64,000 bases of DNA from Ahaetulla prasina (GCF_028640845.1 NC_080542.1:131400580-131464579), one strand, 5' to 3'; counted from the first letter of the stretch, positions 1 to 11,570 are shown. Notes: a model not told the origin generated them from the sequence alone. Numbers and translations are program-made.

Positions 1-30
1 CCAAAGCTACATTTCCCCACCCCATTCAAT

Positions 31-176
31 TATGTCTGATTCTCGGGGACTGCCTGAACAAGTCTTTGCAGTTTTCTTGGAAAAGGTGAGTGATAAATCC
101 AAGGATTGCCAATCCTCTACATAAGGTTGTTTGTGATTCCTTGACTCTAACTTCTGTACTTTGCCTTCTTAAATGC
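31..176 (-). mobile_element. SINE fragment with BovB-like tail
   Basis: Read on the minus strand, the first half matches the tail seen in the SINEs at 45134-45275 and 63115-63345: a 'ccaagaaaac' core followed by an 'aggcagtc' core. That tail is shared with BovB LINEs in squamate SINEs, which are copied by BovB reverse transcriptase. The tRNA-like head is too degraded to recognise. It is an old partial copy. Confidence 0.5.
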
Positions 177-183
177 TCTTCAT

Positions 184-482
184 AGATAGAATTCTTTATT
201 GGCCAAGTGTGATTGGACACACAAGGAATTTGTCTTTGGTGCATATGCTCTCAGTGTACATAAAAGAAAAGATACATTCGTCAAGAATCATAAGGTACAA
301 CACTTATTGATAGTCATAGGGTACAAATAAGCAATCAAATCATACTAGGAAACAATCAATATAAATCATAAGGATACAGCAACTAGTTACAAACATACAG
401 TCATAAGTGGGAGGAGATGGGTGATAGGAATGATGAGAAGACTAATAGTAATAGTAATGCAGACTTGCAGAGTGATGAAGGC
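184..482 (-). mobile_element. CR1-L3-type LINE 3' end, truncated
   Basis: The sequence after 'gaattctttattggccaag' matches the 3' UTR present at 27.7, 29.8, 36.9, 41.8 and 47.7 kb, read on the minus strand. Only the UTR remains, and an internal deletion near 470 removes the segment before the 'gcagagtgatg' core. The microsatellite tail is reduced to one or two units. Confidence 0.85.
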
Positions 483-1104
483 CAAAAATAATCCAGGTAA
501 CAGCAGAAGTTAAAAACTGAAGACAAGGCATCATAAAATTAAAGAATTCATGCTGTTTTCTTAAAACTCAAAATAATAATAAATAAAATAGCCAAATGAA
601 TTCTTTGGGGGAATGGAGTTCAGCATTTTTAGAATTGTTATTACCTTCCCATCAAGTGTATTTTCAAAGGTTGAGAATTAGGAATATGTATTCTCTGGCA
701 ATACCACTTCCCAAGGACATACAACTTAAATTTGGCTTTGGACAAAATTTGCAAGGCTCTAGGATGGAGTAAATGATTCCAATACCCTTTCCAGATCCAG
801 GCCCTCAAAGAAACTCTAGATCTAAGTCTAATCTCTGAAATACTGCAGTATTGAAAAGACAGCCCTAAACAAAAAATAAGAAGTATCCAAAGTTTTCATA
901 TCTGCCATGATGGATAGATAAGTGACATTCAATTCTCTTGAATGGTGGCATCCATAATTGTTTGCACTGACTTCTACTGCTTTGAAAACAAAGTTGTAGC
1001 ACTTGAACTCTTCCTAAAAAATTAAAGAAACCTAACTTGAAAACTGTTGTATTAGAGATGAGAGTGGATTTGGAGAAAAGCTCTCCTACTTTAGCTTCTT
1101 ACTG
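483..1104. other. Unassigned AT-rich interval
   Basis: I see no coding frame with recognisable homology, no tandem repeat and no match to the repeat families identified elsewhere in the window. Confidence 0.5.
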
Positions 1105-2015
1105 TATTTGACAGCACACTATCAGCAGTAGAATCTTTCAAGTTTCTGGATTCTATAATTTCCTGGGATTTGAAATGGACACCTAACATTAGAAACATCA
1201 TTAAAAAAGCATAACAAAGAATGATCTTCCTGTGCCAACTCAGAAAGCTCAGACTGCCCAAAGAGCTGCTGATAACAGTTCTACAGAGGAATTATTGAAT
1301 CTGTCAATTATACTATTACTGCCTGGTTTGGTATAGTAACTACAGGACAGGTATGGATTCCAACAGGTAGTTAGCAGAGCAGAAAAAACAACTGCAATCA
1401 GCCTGCCTTCCATTGAAGACCCATATATTGCACGGGTCATAAAGAGGGCTAAGAAAATATCTACTCACATTCTGGACATAAACTATTTCAACTCCTCCCT
1501 TTGGAATGCTGCTATAGGGCATTGCTTGCAAAAACAATTAGTCCAGGAACAGTTTTTTCGCTCATGCCATCATTCTGCTAAATGCCTAATCCTCATAGTA
1601 TTGTTTTATGTCTATTTAACCTAATGAGAAGGAAGTACTCACTGGAGAAGAGCCTAATGCTGGGAAGGATTGAGGGCAAAAGAAGAAGGGGATGACAGAG
1701 AATGAGGTGGCTAGATGGAGTCACTGAAGCAGTAGGTGTGAGCTTACATGGACTCCAGAGGATGGTAGAGGACAGGAAGACCTGGAGGAACGTTGTCCAT
1801 GGGGTTGTGATGGATTGGACACGACTTCACTACTAACAACAACGCATGTACGGCTGTAAGATTATTATTTTCTCTTTTATTTTCTCTACTACCCACTTAT
1901 TGATATTATAGTATGATTATTATTATTCTGTTGCTTTGCACGTTCATGGAGAATTTTTGCAACTGAGACAAATTCCTTGTGTGTCTAATCACTCTTGGTC
2001 AAATAAAATATTCTA
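1105..2015 (+). mobile_element. CR1-L3-type LINE, degenerate, split by a BovB end
   Basis: From about 1105 the DNA parallels the RT C-terminal region of the better copy at 7020-7460 (the part encoding LLGSTISQDLKW and LCQLRRLKLPKELL), but stops and indels break every frame. The 3' UTR reappears near 1965 as 'gacaaattccttgtgtgtct' and ends in 'aataaaatattcta'. A BovB 3' end lies inside at about 1630-1843. This is among the most decayed copies in the window. Confidence 0.75.
1630..1843 (+). mobile_element. BovB (RTE) LINE 3' end
   Basis: The segment contains the typical squamate BovB end: a 'gggaaggattgagggcaaaag' type stretch, 'aggtggctagatggagtcac', 'ggtagaggacaggaagacct', and a terminal 'ggacacgacttcactac' followed by 'aacaacaac'. 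It is 5'-truncated and carries only the last ~210 bp. It lies within a CR1-L3 remnant and so is probably younger than it. Confidence 0.8.
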
Positions 2016-3436
2016 AATTTTTTGCACCACTGACCTCCTTCAACAGTGTGAAAAAGGCTGACAGGAGCCTTCTTTTTTTGCAACAGTGGCCCAAGAATGA
2101 GAAATGGACTTCATAAATTCATACCAGTAGTTGGCAATTCTTAATTGTACCCCATGAAAAAAAGTAAATGGAAACTTTAGCAAAAACAACAGTGATCAAG
2201 ATAATTTTCATACATTGACTTCTGACACTGAATGAAAGAAAATGCAGCTTATTTTTTCTTGGTTGGAACAGCTGGTCTATTGCTGAATTAAAGATTTGTT
2301 TCTAGCTGGTTTTGAGGTTGCCCCACTCAGCTTTTAAATGCGGCATGCTTTTAGGTTTCTGATTCAACTTCTTTCCTGTCTATTCTGGGTTGGTTAGATT
2401 GCACTTTGTTTATTATGTCCCAATTTGTTCATTGCATTTTAGGAATGTTGTATTTATTTGGGAATTATGATTTCCCGTGATATATATCAGCTATCATAAT
2501 TATCTGAGACTGAAGGATCTTCGTCACTGGAAATCAAGGAGGTGAGCGAGACAACATCTTTGCAATTTCTGTGCTAAAATATTCTGGATGAAGTGCACTT
2601 CTTCATGGTCTGATGGCCCTCGTTGCTATGCTGGTTTTGCATCTATTGGCAGCTACAGATTTTTTTTTTAATCCAGTGTTTGTAGCACTGGGTACTTCTC
2701 CACTGTCAATCCAGTAGACTGCAGGGGAACATAAGCACAGTGCTTGCATAATAGAGGAAAGACTGGCTTTGTGGCTGGTTTCTGTCATCAAATTGCAAAC
2801 TAGAATTGGATTGACCTCACAGAGGAGCAGCAATCATCTCTTCCTGCAACCCCCAGCTCCCTCTTCTGCTTCTTTATTGAGTCATTAAACATTTATTCTG
2901 GCAGACCGGCTCTTGACTGTTTGGTCTCTGTTACCTGTCTGTTGGTGAGACTTCCTGATGTTTGCTGCAAACTTTGGGTGTGTATCAATGAATGGTAATG
3001 AAGATACACACGGTGTGAGTGGCAGGCTGAAATTTATTCTGGCCTAGAGCTTTCAGCACCTTCAATTATTTCTCACTATAATCATGTCCCGCGGTCATTT
3101 TTCATGCTGTTGCTTCATTTGTGAGTCCGGTACCATCCAGGTGCAATCACGGAAGCAGCTACTCAAAAAATAAAAAAATAAAAAATAAGTACCAACTGAA
3201 AAAGACAAGCAGCAAATAAATAAGGATCTTTCTAGTAGAAGTGACCAGTGAGGCATTTGTAAACTTCATACCCTACATATTCAGGTAGATACTAGTTCCA
3301 AATAATGTATCTACCATATTATTAAATAATGCCTTGTTTTGGTTTTCCTTTTTGATTTCTTATGCTATCTCTTCCATTTTCCCTTCTGCAGGGATGACTA
3401 TGAACGTTTCCCTAGGTGTGCACATAGACATGTAAT
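2016..3436. other. Repeat-poor interval, possible conserved noncoding sequence
   Basis: No element family is recognised apart from short A/T runs. The stretch around 3040-3140, with mixed composition and no frame, looks like sequence that could be under noncoding constraint, but that is only an impression. No exon is supported. Confidence 0.35.
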
Positions 3437-3539
3437 TAGTCACATATATATGTGACTAATAATACCATAATAATATGTAATGTATGTATTATGTATAATA
3501 ACAAGAATATGCATTACTGTATGTATAACAACCACTGCC

Positions 3540-3540
<1 letters not shown>

Positions 3541-3606
<66 letters not shown>
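3541..3606. repeat. (AAT)n microsatellite
   Basis: About 21 uninterrupted AAT units run from 3541 to 3603 and grade into GAT/GAC repeats. They lie directly upstream of an R4-like LINE fragment. The poly-Asn and poly-Ile frames here are artefacts of the repeat. Confidence 0.95.
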
Positions 3607-4180
3607 CAATGATGATGATTATAAGTTGAACCGTATGTATTGGATCATAAAGCAGAGAAAAATAATAGAAAACAAAGAAGCTAAAATGCTCCTGGACTTT
3701 TGAAATCAAACAGATAGGCATCTGCCATATAATATGCTAGATTTAACAATTGCTGATAAGAAGGATAACGAAGTTTGGATAGCGGATATGGCAGTACCTA
3801 GAGACAGCAGAACTGGAGAAGATAACAAAATTCAAAGACCTGCAAATAGAAATGAAATGGCTGTGGCAAAAGAAAACAAAGGTTGTACTAATAGTAATAG
3901 GTGCCTTAGGTGCAAACCCAACCCAACTGGAACAGCATTTGAAAATCATTGCCATTGACAAATTCACCACAAGTCAATTGCAAAATGTATCTTTACTCAG
4001 AACAGCTTACATCCTGCTACAATATCATTAATACCATCAGCTATCAACATCTACCTATCCCAGGTCCTTAGGAAGAACCCGGGAGGTGGATAAAAATGCC
4101 AAATCCAGTCTAAACATCTGGCTGACTGTGATGAATCATAACTTATAGAAGCACATAGACTATATTGTAAAGCACAGAAG
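3606..4180 (+). pseudogene. R4/Dong-like LINE endonuclease-end fragment
   Basis: The translation shows, across a frameshift near 3700, the pieces KEAKMLLDF, DRHLPYNMLDLTIADKK and DNEVWIADMAVPRDSR. These resemble the restriction-like endonuclease (PD...D type) region at the C-terminus of R4/Dong/NeSL-type LINEs. Nucleotides 3880-4090 then continue into the family's downstream part, where frames are broken. A related fragment lies at 50585-50860. The family is named from remembered motif layout, so the clade is tentative; the frame is dead. Confidence 0.6.
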
Positions 4181-4184
4181 AGAT

Positions 4185-4311
4185 AACTTGGAGGGGAAAG
4201 CTACAATCAAGAAACAAGTCAAATAATCAGATCTGAGTCCAGGCCAGAATTGTAACCTGAGAAAGGATCTCAAAAAATCCCTTCCCTCATTCTCATGAAG
4301 ATAAAGGGAGT
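4185..4311 (-). repeat. Unknown repeat R, inverted partner
   Basis: The reverse complement starts with 'tccctttatcttcatgagaa', continues with a 'ggcctggactcagatctgat' type core and ends in 'gtagctttcccctcc'. The same order occurs at 4425-4610 and 40445-40625. With 4425-4610 it forms a head-to-head inverted pair separated by about 115 bp. I do not recognise the family. Confidence 0.55.
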
Positions 4312-4424
4312 GGGTGGCAGCCCTCCAAGATAGACCAGAGTGGGAAATCAAAGTTATGAATATTAATATTACTTTTATTATAGGGTTGGAGCAACAGAAT
4401 CTTGCAAGTCTGGAAATGCCTTCC

Positions 4425-4610
4425 CTCTCCCTGCCTTTATCTACAAGAGAACTAGGAAAGTTTAAGTCTCAGACGTTTTCTCAAATTACAGACTTTTTCT
4501 CAAATTACAGTGCTTCCATGGAGTCAGATTTCTCTTATCTGACTGTTGTCTGGTTTGCAGCTCTTCCTCTTGTTCCTCACGGTTATTCTTATAGCCCATT
4601 AAGGTGGAAG
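4425..4610 (+). repeat. Unknown repeat R, second copy
   Basis: It matches 40445-40625 over most of its length: a 'cctttatct' start, an 'agaacta' block, a 'tggagtcagatt...tatctgac' block, and a C/T-rich end near 4565-4590. A short internal duplication, 'tctcaaattacag', occurs at about 4480 and 4499. No coding potential and no known family. Confidence 0.55.
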
Positions 4611-5590
4611 TACATTTGCAGATGTGCAAACCTCTGTCAGTATAACCTTGTAGTAAAAGCAGTATTATTATCATGCATGACTTTGGTTTCTTAATCTTCC
4701 TTGTAGGGCTGACATATAGTATATGCAGGCAACACAGATACAAAATGGGCATCTAAGCAGATTATCTCTTAGTATCTCTTTATATTGATAGCTCATTTTG
4801 TGTAGAGATTCAGCTAAGTTCAATATTCAGGCAATGGTTGTGTTGGAATGTATGATATAATAGGCAGAGCTGATATCTATAGTTGTTCCCCCAATAATAG
4901 GGAACAAAGCACATCACTACAGCCCTGTAGATACAGTCATAAGAAGGGATGGTAGAAAAGCTTGAAGTGCCACTCTGTTTCTGTCAGACATTTCATCTTC
5001 TATTGAAGTCCTTTGCCTTGCTGAAGCATTGAGGTGAGATTGATGTGCTTTGATTGGAAGCTTCACCTTGCCCAAAAGTCCAAAGGACCCACTTGTCAGC
5101 TGGAGCATCACTTTGACTTTTGTAGCTGGCGAGGGCCTACTTCAATAAATGCGTCAACTGCTTCATCAAGCAAACTACCTTTTTGAAGTTGCTCACTCCA
5201 CTTCTGATGCACCAGTAAGATGAACAGCAAATGCTACAACGTTTAGCTGGTCTGTGTTTTCATGGGAAAGGGCAGTTATCTGACCATAGTAAAGGGTTTT
5301 GGCTTGTGGCTAATGGAAGGTAAAGTCAGGCATGGTGCTTTTGCATTCTATAGAAACATTGTACAAGCATAGCTTACAGTGTACAAGTAGCTGCGTTGTT
5401 TTTAGATGATTGCTATTCTCTTGAAGTTCTCTATTTATGTTTAATTGTTTTAATAGTTATTACATCATTTTAATTATTGTTGGTTGCTCATAGTTACATT
5501 AAATAAGATGGGTGATTATATAACTTTGTTAAATTAACTAATTAATTAATTACTTCCTGTGAAAAAGTTTAATTGCACATCTTCTGTGTG
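4611..5590. other. Unassigned interval
   Basis: The interval is mostly AT-rich with short direct repeats near 5530 ('taattaat'). No family or exon is recognised. Confidence 0.4.
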
Positions 5591-5593
5591 CAA

Positions 5594-6103
5594 GGAACTG
5601 CAGAAAAAACAATTGCTACCAACCTGCCTTCCATTGAGGACCTGTATGAATCAAAATGATGGCTGTGAAAATATTTACAGACCCCTCACATCCTGGACAT
5701 TAACTGTTTCAACTCCTACCCTCAAAATGAAGCTATAGAGCACTGCATACCAGAACAACTAGACACAAGAACAGTTTTTTCTGGAATGCCATCACTCTGC
5801 TAAACAAATAATTCCCTCAACACTGTCAAACTACTACTAAATCTGCACTAGTATTAATCTTCTCATCATTCCCATCATCCATCTCCTTCCACTTATGACT
5901 GTAACTTTGTTGCTTGTATCCTTATGATTTATACTGATATTGTTTCCTGATTGCTTATTTGTACCCTATGACTATCATTAAGTGCTGTACCTTATGATTC
6001 TTGATGAATGTATCTTTTCTTTTATGGACACTGAGAGCATATGCACCAAGACAAACTCCTTGTGTGTCTGATCACACTTGGCCAATAAAAAAATCTATTC
6101 TAA
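5594..6103 (+). mobile_element. CR1-L3-type LINE 3' end
   Basis: It begins inside the RT C-terminal coding region ('gcagaaaaaacaattgctac', as in the copy at 7290) and runs through the 3' UTR to 'ggccaataaaa' and a short 'tctattcta' tail. The frame is broken by indels. It is followed immediately by a second copy of the same 3' UTR. Confidence 0.85.
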
Positions 6104-6104
6104 G

Positions 6105-6310
6105 TAACTTTGTTGCTGGTATCCTTATGATTTATACTGATATTGTTTCCTGATTGCTTATTTGTAGCCTATGACTATCATTAAGTGTTGTAAGTGTTGT
6201 ACCTTGATGAAGGTATCTTTTCTTTTATGTACACTAAGAGCATATGCACCAAGACAAATTCCTTGTTTGTCCAATCACACTTGGTCAATAAAAATTCTAT
6301 TCTATTCTAT
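6105..6310 (+). mobile_element. CR1-L3-type LINE 3' UTR, tandem partner
   Basis: It restarts at 'taactttgttgctggtatcc', the same UTR position found at 5907, and runs again to 'cacttggtcaataaaaattc' and (ATTCT)3. Its ends are directly adjacent to the preceding copy. This could be a tandem duplication of the 3' UTR or a second truncated insertion into the first tail. Confidence 0.8.
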
Positions 6311-6697
6311 TCATATAAATGTATAGGCTGTTCTGTAATGGCTGCAATTTTTAAAATGTTGTCAACCTTCCTGCCCTGTATGTGTAGTGAAATAGATTTT
6401 TTAAAAATGCTTTTCTGGGAATGGATTGAAAACGAAATGCAACTAGTGATTAGATTATTCTGAGGATTAGTGAATGGTTTTCAGCAGTCTGGGGCTGCTG
6501 ACTGTCAAATTTGCCTATGAAACAATCTCTGTAAAAGCCCAGGAGTGAACATTAGTACATTTGGGAAAAAAAGACATGTAACTTCACCTTTGCAAACCAT
6601 CTTTTGTCTTAAAACATCACAAAAGCAACCTTTCAACTTTTTTTTAATGATGTAAAAGAATGAAAAAATAGTATTCCAAACAAACAGGAAGCAGCAG

Positions 6698-7462
6698 GTG
6701 AAGCTAAGCAGAATCACACCAGATACCTGTATAATTAGCACAGCCCCCCCCCAAGGCTGTGTGCTCTCTCCACTTCTCTTCTCTCTGTATACCAAGGACT
6801 GCGTCTCCAACGATCCATCTGTTAAACTACTGAAGTTCGCAGATGACACAACAGTAATCGGTCTCATTCGAGACAATGATGAATCCGCATACAGACGGGT
6901 GGTTGAATGACTAGCCTCATGGTGCGACCAGAACAATCTGGAACTGAACACACTCAAAACCGTATAAATTGTGGTAGACTTTAGGAGAAGCCCTTCCATA
7001 CTTCCACCTCTTACAATATTAGACAACACAGTATCAACAGTAGAGACCTTCAAATTACTAGGTTCTACCATATCGCAAGATCTAAAATGGACAGCTAACA
7101 TCAAAAACGTCATCAAAAAAGCACAACAAAGAATGTTCTTTCTGTGCCAACTCAGAAGGCTTAAACTGCCCAAGGAGCTGCTGATCCAGTTCTACAGAGG
7201 AATTATTGAGTCTGTCATTTGCACCTTTATAACTGTCTGGTTTGGTTCTGCAACCCAACAAGAAAAACACAGACTTCAGAGGATAATTAGAACTGCAGAA
7301 AAAACAATTGCTACCAACCTGCCTTCCATTGAGGACTTGTATAAAGGTCAAAAAGAGGGCTGTGAAAATATTTACAGACTCCTCACATCCTGGACATCAA
7401 CTGTTTCAACTCCTACCCTTAAAACAATGCTACAGAGCACTGCGCACCAGAACAACAACTAG
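6698..7462 (+). pseudogene. Reverse transcriptase C-terminal part (CR1-L3/L2-like), dead
   Basis: The segment 6698-6907 encodes PQGCVLSPLLFSLY and the catalytic box FADDTTVIG. A TGA at 6908 interrupts the frame, which continues as LASWCDQNNLELN and meets a second stop near 6964. The segment 6971-7462 carries DFRRSPSILPP, the thumb/C-terminal LLGSTISQDLKW and FYRGIIESV. The first stop looks like CGA to TGA decay at a CpG. No maturation of an active enzyme is possible; the endonuclease domain is absent. Confidence 0.85.
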
Positions 7463-7797
7463 ACACAAGAACAGTTTCTTCCTGAACACCATCACTTTGC
7501 TAAACAAATAATTCCCTCAACACTGTCAAACTATTTACTAACTCTGGACTACTATTAATCTTCTCATCGTTCCCATCACCCATCTCCTCTCACTTATGAC
7601 TGTAACTTTGTTGCTTGTATCCTTACAACTTATATTGATATTGATTGTTTCCTGATTGCTTATTTGTACCCTATGACTATCATTAAGTGCTGTACCTTAT
7701 GATTCTTGATGAACGTATCTTTTCTTTTATGTACACTGAGAGCCTATGCACCAAGACAAATTCCTTGTGTGTCTGATCACACTTGGCCAATAAAAAA

Positions 7798-7866
7798 TTC
7801 TATTCTATTCTATTCTATTCTATTCTATTCTATTCTATTCTATTCTATTCTATTCTATTCTATTCT
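7798..7866. repeat. (ATTCT)n microsatellite
   Basis: About 13 perfect pentanucleotide units follow the LINE tail directly, so the array most likely grew from the element's own 3' repeat. Confidence 0.95.
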
Positions 7867-8212
7867 AAAATTACTTTTTGTTATAAAGAGAAGAAAAAAA
7901 TAAGAAGAGGGGGAGGAGAAGCCAGAATGTTTAGCTCTGGATTCTACTACTACAGCTTTCTAGATTGCTTCTGAAATGGGTCACCAATTCCCAGAACCCC
8001 CCAGCCAGAATGGCCATTGGTGAGAATTCTAGGAATTAATCCATATGCCTGGAGAATACCTTCATGTTACAACACTTATTGGTTTTATATTAATTAAGCT
8101 ATGGTGCTATTTCCCCCAAGCATTTTAAGAATTGTAATTTGATGATCTGATATTGGAGGTTTTAGGATTGCTCACACTAATTATACAGGGAAAAAGAATT
8201 GTTATGCAAGTT

Positions 8213-8458
8213 TAAGAGCTGTGGTGGCGCAGTGGTTAGAATGTAGAACTGCAGGCTACTTCTGCTAACTGTTGGCTGCCTGCAATTTGGCAGTTCAAAT
8301 CTCACCAGACTCAAGGTTAATTCAGCTTTCCATTTTTCTGATGTTGGTAAAATGAGGACCAAGATTGTTGGGAGTAATATGCTGACTCTGTAAAACCTCT
8401 TAGAGATGGCTGTAAAGCACTGTGAAGCAGTATATAAGTCTAAGTGCTATTGCTATTA
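8213..8458 (+). mobile_element. tRNA-derived SINE (squamate type 1)
   Basis: Near the start, 'tggcgcagtggttagaa' fits a pol III A box, and 'ggcagttcaaatct' fits a B box. The 3' half holds 'tgaggaccaagattgttggg' and ends with 'gtatataagtctaagtgct' plus ATTGCT. The same layout is seen at 10425 and 30393. Short 'aagtt' sequences flank it and may be the target duplication. Confidence 0.85.
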
Positions 8459-8942
8459 AGTTGTAGCATAGGAGTAGTACCTGGGGTTGCTGATCATAGT
8501 ATGTGCATTGATTTAAGTCTCATGTAGGATTGGGAGACTGTTCCAATTCTAGCTTAGGCACCAAACTACTGGCTGATTTTGAACAAGCTTTCATATTTTA
8601 TGATGTACCCAAGAAAACACTGCATCTAAGATCACGGTAATTAAGTGATTTATGTATGCATTTATGATCATAGTGATTAAGATGTAGTTTCAGCAGTTAT
8701 TTAGTTTGATAGCAGAATAGGGTAACTAAATAGCTGCTTTATTAATTCTCAACATATTAAATTGCTGTTTTTCTCACTGTTTGGTTTTGGTTATGGAATA
8801 ATTTTATTTGGGGGAAATACAATTTCTTCCTTTGCTAGAATATGCCTAGTAAAAAAAGACATTTATGCAATGTAATTGAATCTGAATTATCAACAATAAT
8901 AATACACTATATCTGAGTCATTATAAAGTTATATTTTATCTT

Positions 8943-9150
8943 CTTCTATTCAATCATATCTGATTGTTGGAGATTGCCTGGACAAGAACCCAATGTTTTC
9001 TTGGTAAGGTTTTTCAGAAGTGGTTTGGCATTGCTTCCTTCCTAGGGCTTAGAAAGCATGCCTGGCTCAAGGTCAAGCAGCTGACTTTGTACCTAATTTG
9101 ACTACAATTCACAGACTTTTGGTTTCTTGACTGATGCCTTAATCACTGGC
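8943..9150 (-). mobile_element. tRNA-derived SINE with BovB-like tail (type 3)
   Basis: On the minus strand the order is a tRNA-like head (near 9130-9150), a 'gccctaggaaggaagcaatg' type middle and the tail containing 'ccaagaaaaca' and 'ttgtccaggcaatc'. It is related to the copies at 63115 and 44830/45134, and is diverged. Confidence 0.65.
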
Positions 9151-9539
9151 TCTTAAAATTGTATAGCTAAATTAAATTATTGTTTAATTAAATTAATTAT
9201 ATCATTTTTATAGTATTTTTATACATATTTTTATTCATTTTAATATAAAATAATCATAGTCAAATAATATTTCCCTGTACTGTAGAGTAACTGATGCCTT
9301 AGGTTATTTGAGACCATGAACTTATGGTACTTGTCAATACCTTTGGTTTCACTTTATCAAAGTATTTTCAAGAGGGCTGTGGAGTTGAGTTGCTCTTCCA
9401 GGATGTTCCATTAAATTGAGAATCTTCCAAAGGCTCAACCTCACTTGCTGGACTTCCCTTGGTCTGGCCATAGGACCAGCATGATTTAAGGGAAACAGCT
9501 CACTCTATAATCTTGACTGAAGTCAAGGCAACATCTTTG

Positions 9540-10350
9540 AGGCCCCATAGATGGCAACATTGAAGGGAAGGTGCTTGGTGCAATTCCACCATATCTGACC
9601 TAATGGCTGATGATCTGGCCCCATGCCATTTAGGACTTTAGGAGTGATAAACAGGTCTTTGAATTGTACCCATAAAGCAATTGGAAGCCAGTTGTGTTCA
9701 TGCAGCAGAGAGGCAAAGCATGAAATGTCTACAATTACACATGTTGCTACACAGGTTGGACAAATTGCAACTGCCAAATAGTCTTCAAAGGCAACCCCAT
9801 GTAGAGTGCATTACAGTAATCCAACTGAGAAGTGATTAAGGAAGGCCTCCTGGTCCTGGAAAGGGTGCAATTGAAGCATAAAACAAATCTGTGCAATCTA
9901 CAATAGCTATGGCTAATCCCTGTTCTTGGTCAAGAGCCACAAGTCCAATAGGACCCCCAAATTGCACACCAACTTTGTATGGAGGAACTTGATCCCATTG
10001 TGAGTCAAGGATGACAAGTCACTGGATGGCTATTCCATCTTGTGAGGATTGAGTGCAAGCCATTTCTTTCCCATCCAGACTCTGTAGGTTCCATGCACTG
10101 AGTCAGCATCTGAATAGCATTGCATGCCCAGCCAGGGATTGAAATGCATAACTGATTATTATTCACAGACTGATAATACTGTATCCATAGGCCTTGTGCA
10201 GATGTTAAACAGGAAATGGGAAAGATCAGAGACCTGAGTCATCCCACGTAAAAGATAACTAGGAGTGAAAGTCTCCCCTCCTTCTACCAACACCAACTGG
10301 AACCAGCTCATGGACTATGCACAGTTCTGTTCTGTTGACAAAATTCATTG
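9540..10350. repeat. Old degenerate dispersed repeat, family unsure
   Basis: Phrases such as 'tttgaattgtacccataaag' and 'ggcaaccccatgtagagtgc' recall a repeat that recurs in squamate genomes. The first resembles 21297-21390 here. No open frame survives. I cannot name the class from sequence alone; it may be the antisense of an old LINE. Confidence 0.35.
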
Positions 10351-10424
10351 TCAATGTCTTTCACAGTTGTGCATTCCTATTTTTGTAAGCCTGCAAAATA
10401 TTCAGGTTTGAAAAATAGATAACA

Positions 10425-10652
10425 CATGGTGGTGCAGTGGTTAGATTGCAGGATAACTCTGCCTACTCCCAGGAGTTTGATCCTGACCCACTCAAGACTG
10501 ACTCGGCCTTTCATTCTTCTAAGGTCAGTAAAATAAGAACTGGAATGTTGGAGACAATATCATGACTTTGTAAACAGCATATTTAAAGCATGCTTAGAGG
10601 GTGCTATAAAGCACTATGAAGTGGTATATAAGTCTAAGTGCTATTGCTACCT
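10425..10652 (+). mobile_element. tRNA-derived SINE (squamate type 1)
   Basis: The A box region 'ggtggtgcagtggttagatt' and the shared 3' end 'gtatataagtctaagtgcta' identify it. The B-box region is degraded. It is more diverged than the copies at 8213 and 30393, and a small internal insertion near 10570-10600 adds an extra 'agcatgctta'. Confidence 0.8.
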
Positions 10653-11159
10653 TGCTAGATAATGTCAACAATTGCAACAAAACAAATGGTTTGTATAAAA
10701 GTCATAATTTTTAAATGGAGAAAGAAAGTTTTACGTATTTGTTGAATCCCACCAATTTCAGTTACATACCTAGAACTGCCATGCATATGTGCTACTTTTG
10801 CATTTCCACCTATCCTGTTTATCAAAGTGCATTTATTCTTTTTCCTAAGAAGCTAGAAAGAGGATGATTCCCCAGCAAGAAACACGTGACTTGTCAAATT
10901 TCCACTAGCTACATCTTGACTATTCTCGCCTTTAAGTGTGTACATAAATACAATGCATGCCCCTACATGAGAGTCACTATAAACCTGAATGTGTCTTTCT
11001 TTCCCTTAACACTTCTTAATTTTCCTCTCTCCACTTTACTTTTCTTTGATCCGGTGAATCCTACCTGGCATAACTAATAAAACAACTGCACTATATTCAT
11101 TTGTGCTTCTGATATAAAGAAACGAACAAATGTCAGTTTGAGGACTTTTAAACAATGAT

Positions 11160-11570
11160 TACACAGAGTGAAAGATAGCAATTGCTGTATTTGCTTGATT
11201 GGTGAGCTGCGTGAGAATTAGCATTACTCTTGAGAGCTGCCATTGGTTAGCTGGAGGGAAAATGGATATCAATTATATATAATTTAAGAAGCCTCTGCAT
11301 AATAATCAGGCCCGGTAGGGGCTTTGGAGCAGCTTTGCTATTCTCTTGTAAACACAAGAGCCCAGATAGAAATGTCAGTCAGGGCGTAGCGACTGCCGGC
11401 TGCCGAGTCCTTCTCTTCCTCCGCCTCTTTTCCTTAAAAAAAAAAAAAAAAAGGAAAGAAAGAAAGAAAAAATCTCCATTCACATTCAATTGCTTCAATA
11501 TGCAAACCAGGCTGTTTAGAGGGAGCTGAGGCTGTGCTAATGAGATCCCCACACAAACCCTGAAGTTTTT
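11160..11570. other. Repeat-free block with CCAAT-like and GC-richer sequence
   Basis: This stretch has more even composition than its surroundings, a 'ccattggtt' box near 11241, TATA-like 'attatatataatt' near 11270 and a GC-richer patch at 11385-11410. These features would fit a conserved enhancer or a promoter, but there is no supporting exon. The poly-A run at 11436-11455 is a simple repeat. Confidence 0.25.

Larger units (their letters stand above)
6690..7866 (+). mobile_element. CR1-L3-type LINE, longest copy, with ATTCT tail
   Basis: The 5'-truncated copy keeps the RT from just before the GCVLSP motif through the C-terminus and the whole 3' UTR, and ends in about 13 ATTCT units (7798-7866). 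It gives the reference against which the other eleven or so fragments can be recognised. Point-mutation stops and no upstream endonuclease make it inactive. The tail is the kind that seeds microsatellites in snakes. Confidence 0.9.

Noticed and set aside
3440..3721. Frames rich in Ile or Asn on both strands
   Set aside because: They are translations of the (AAT)n microsatellite.
7798..7866. A CRISPR-like array, also at 15661 and 46375
   Set aside because: These are perfect pentanucleotide microsatellites without spacers, in a vertebrate sequence.
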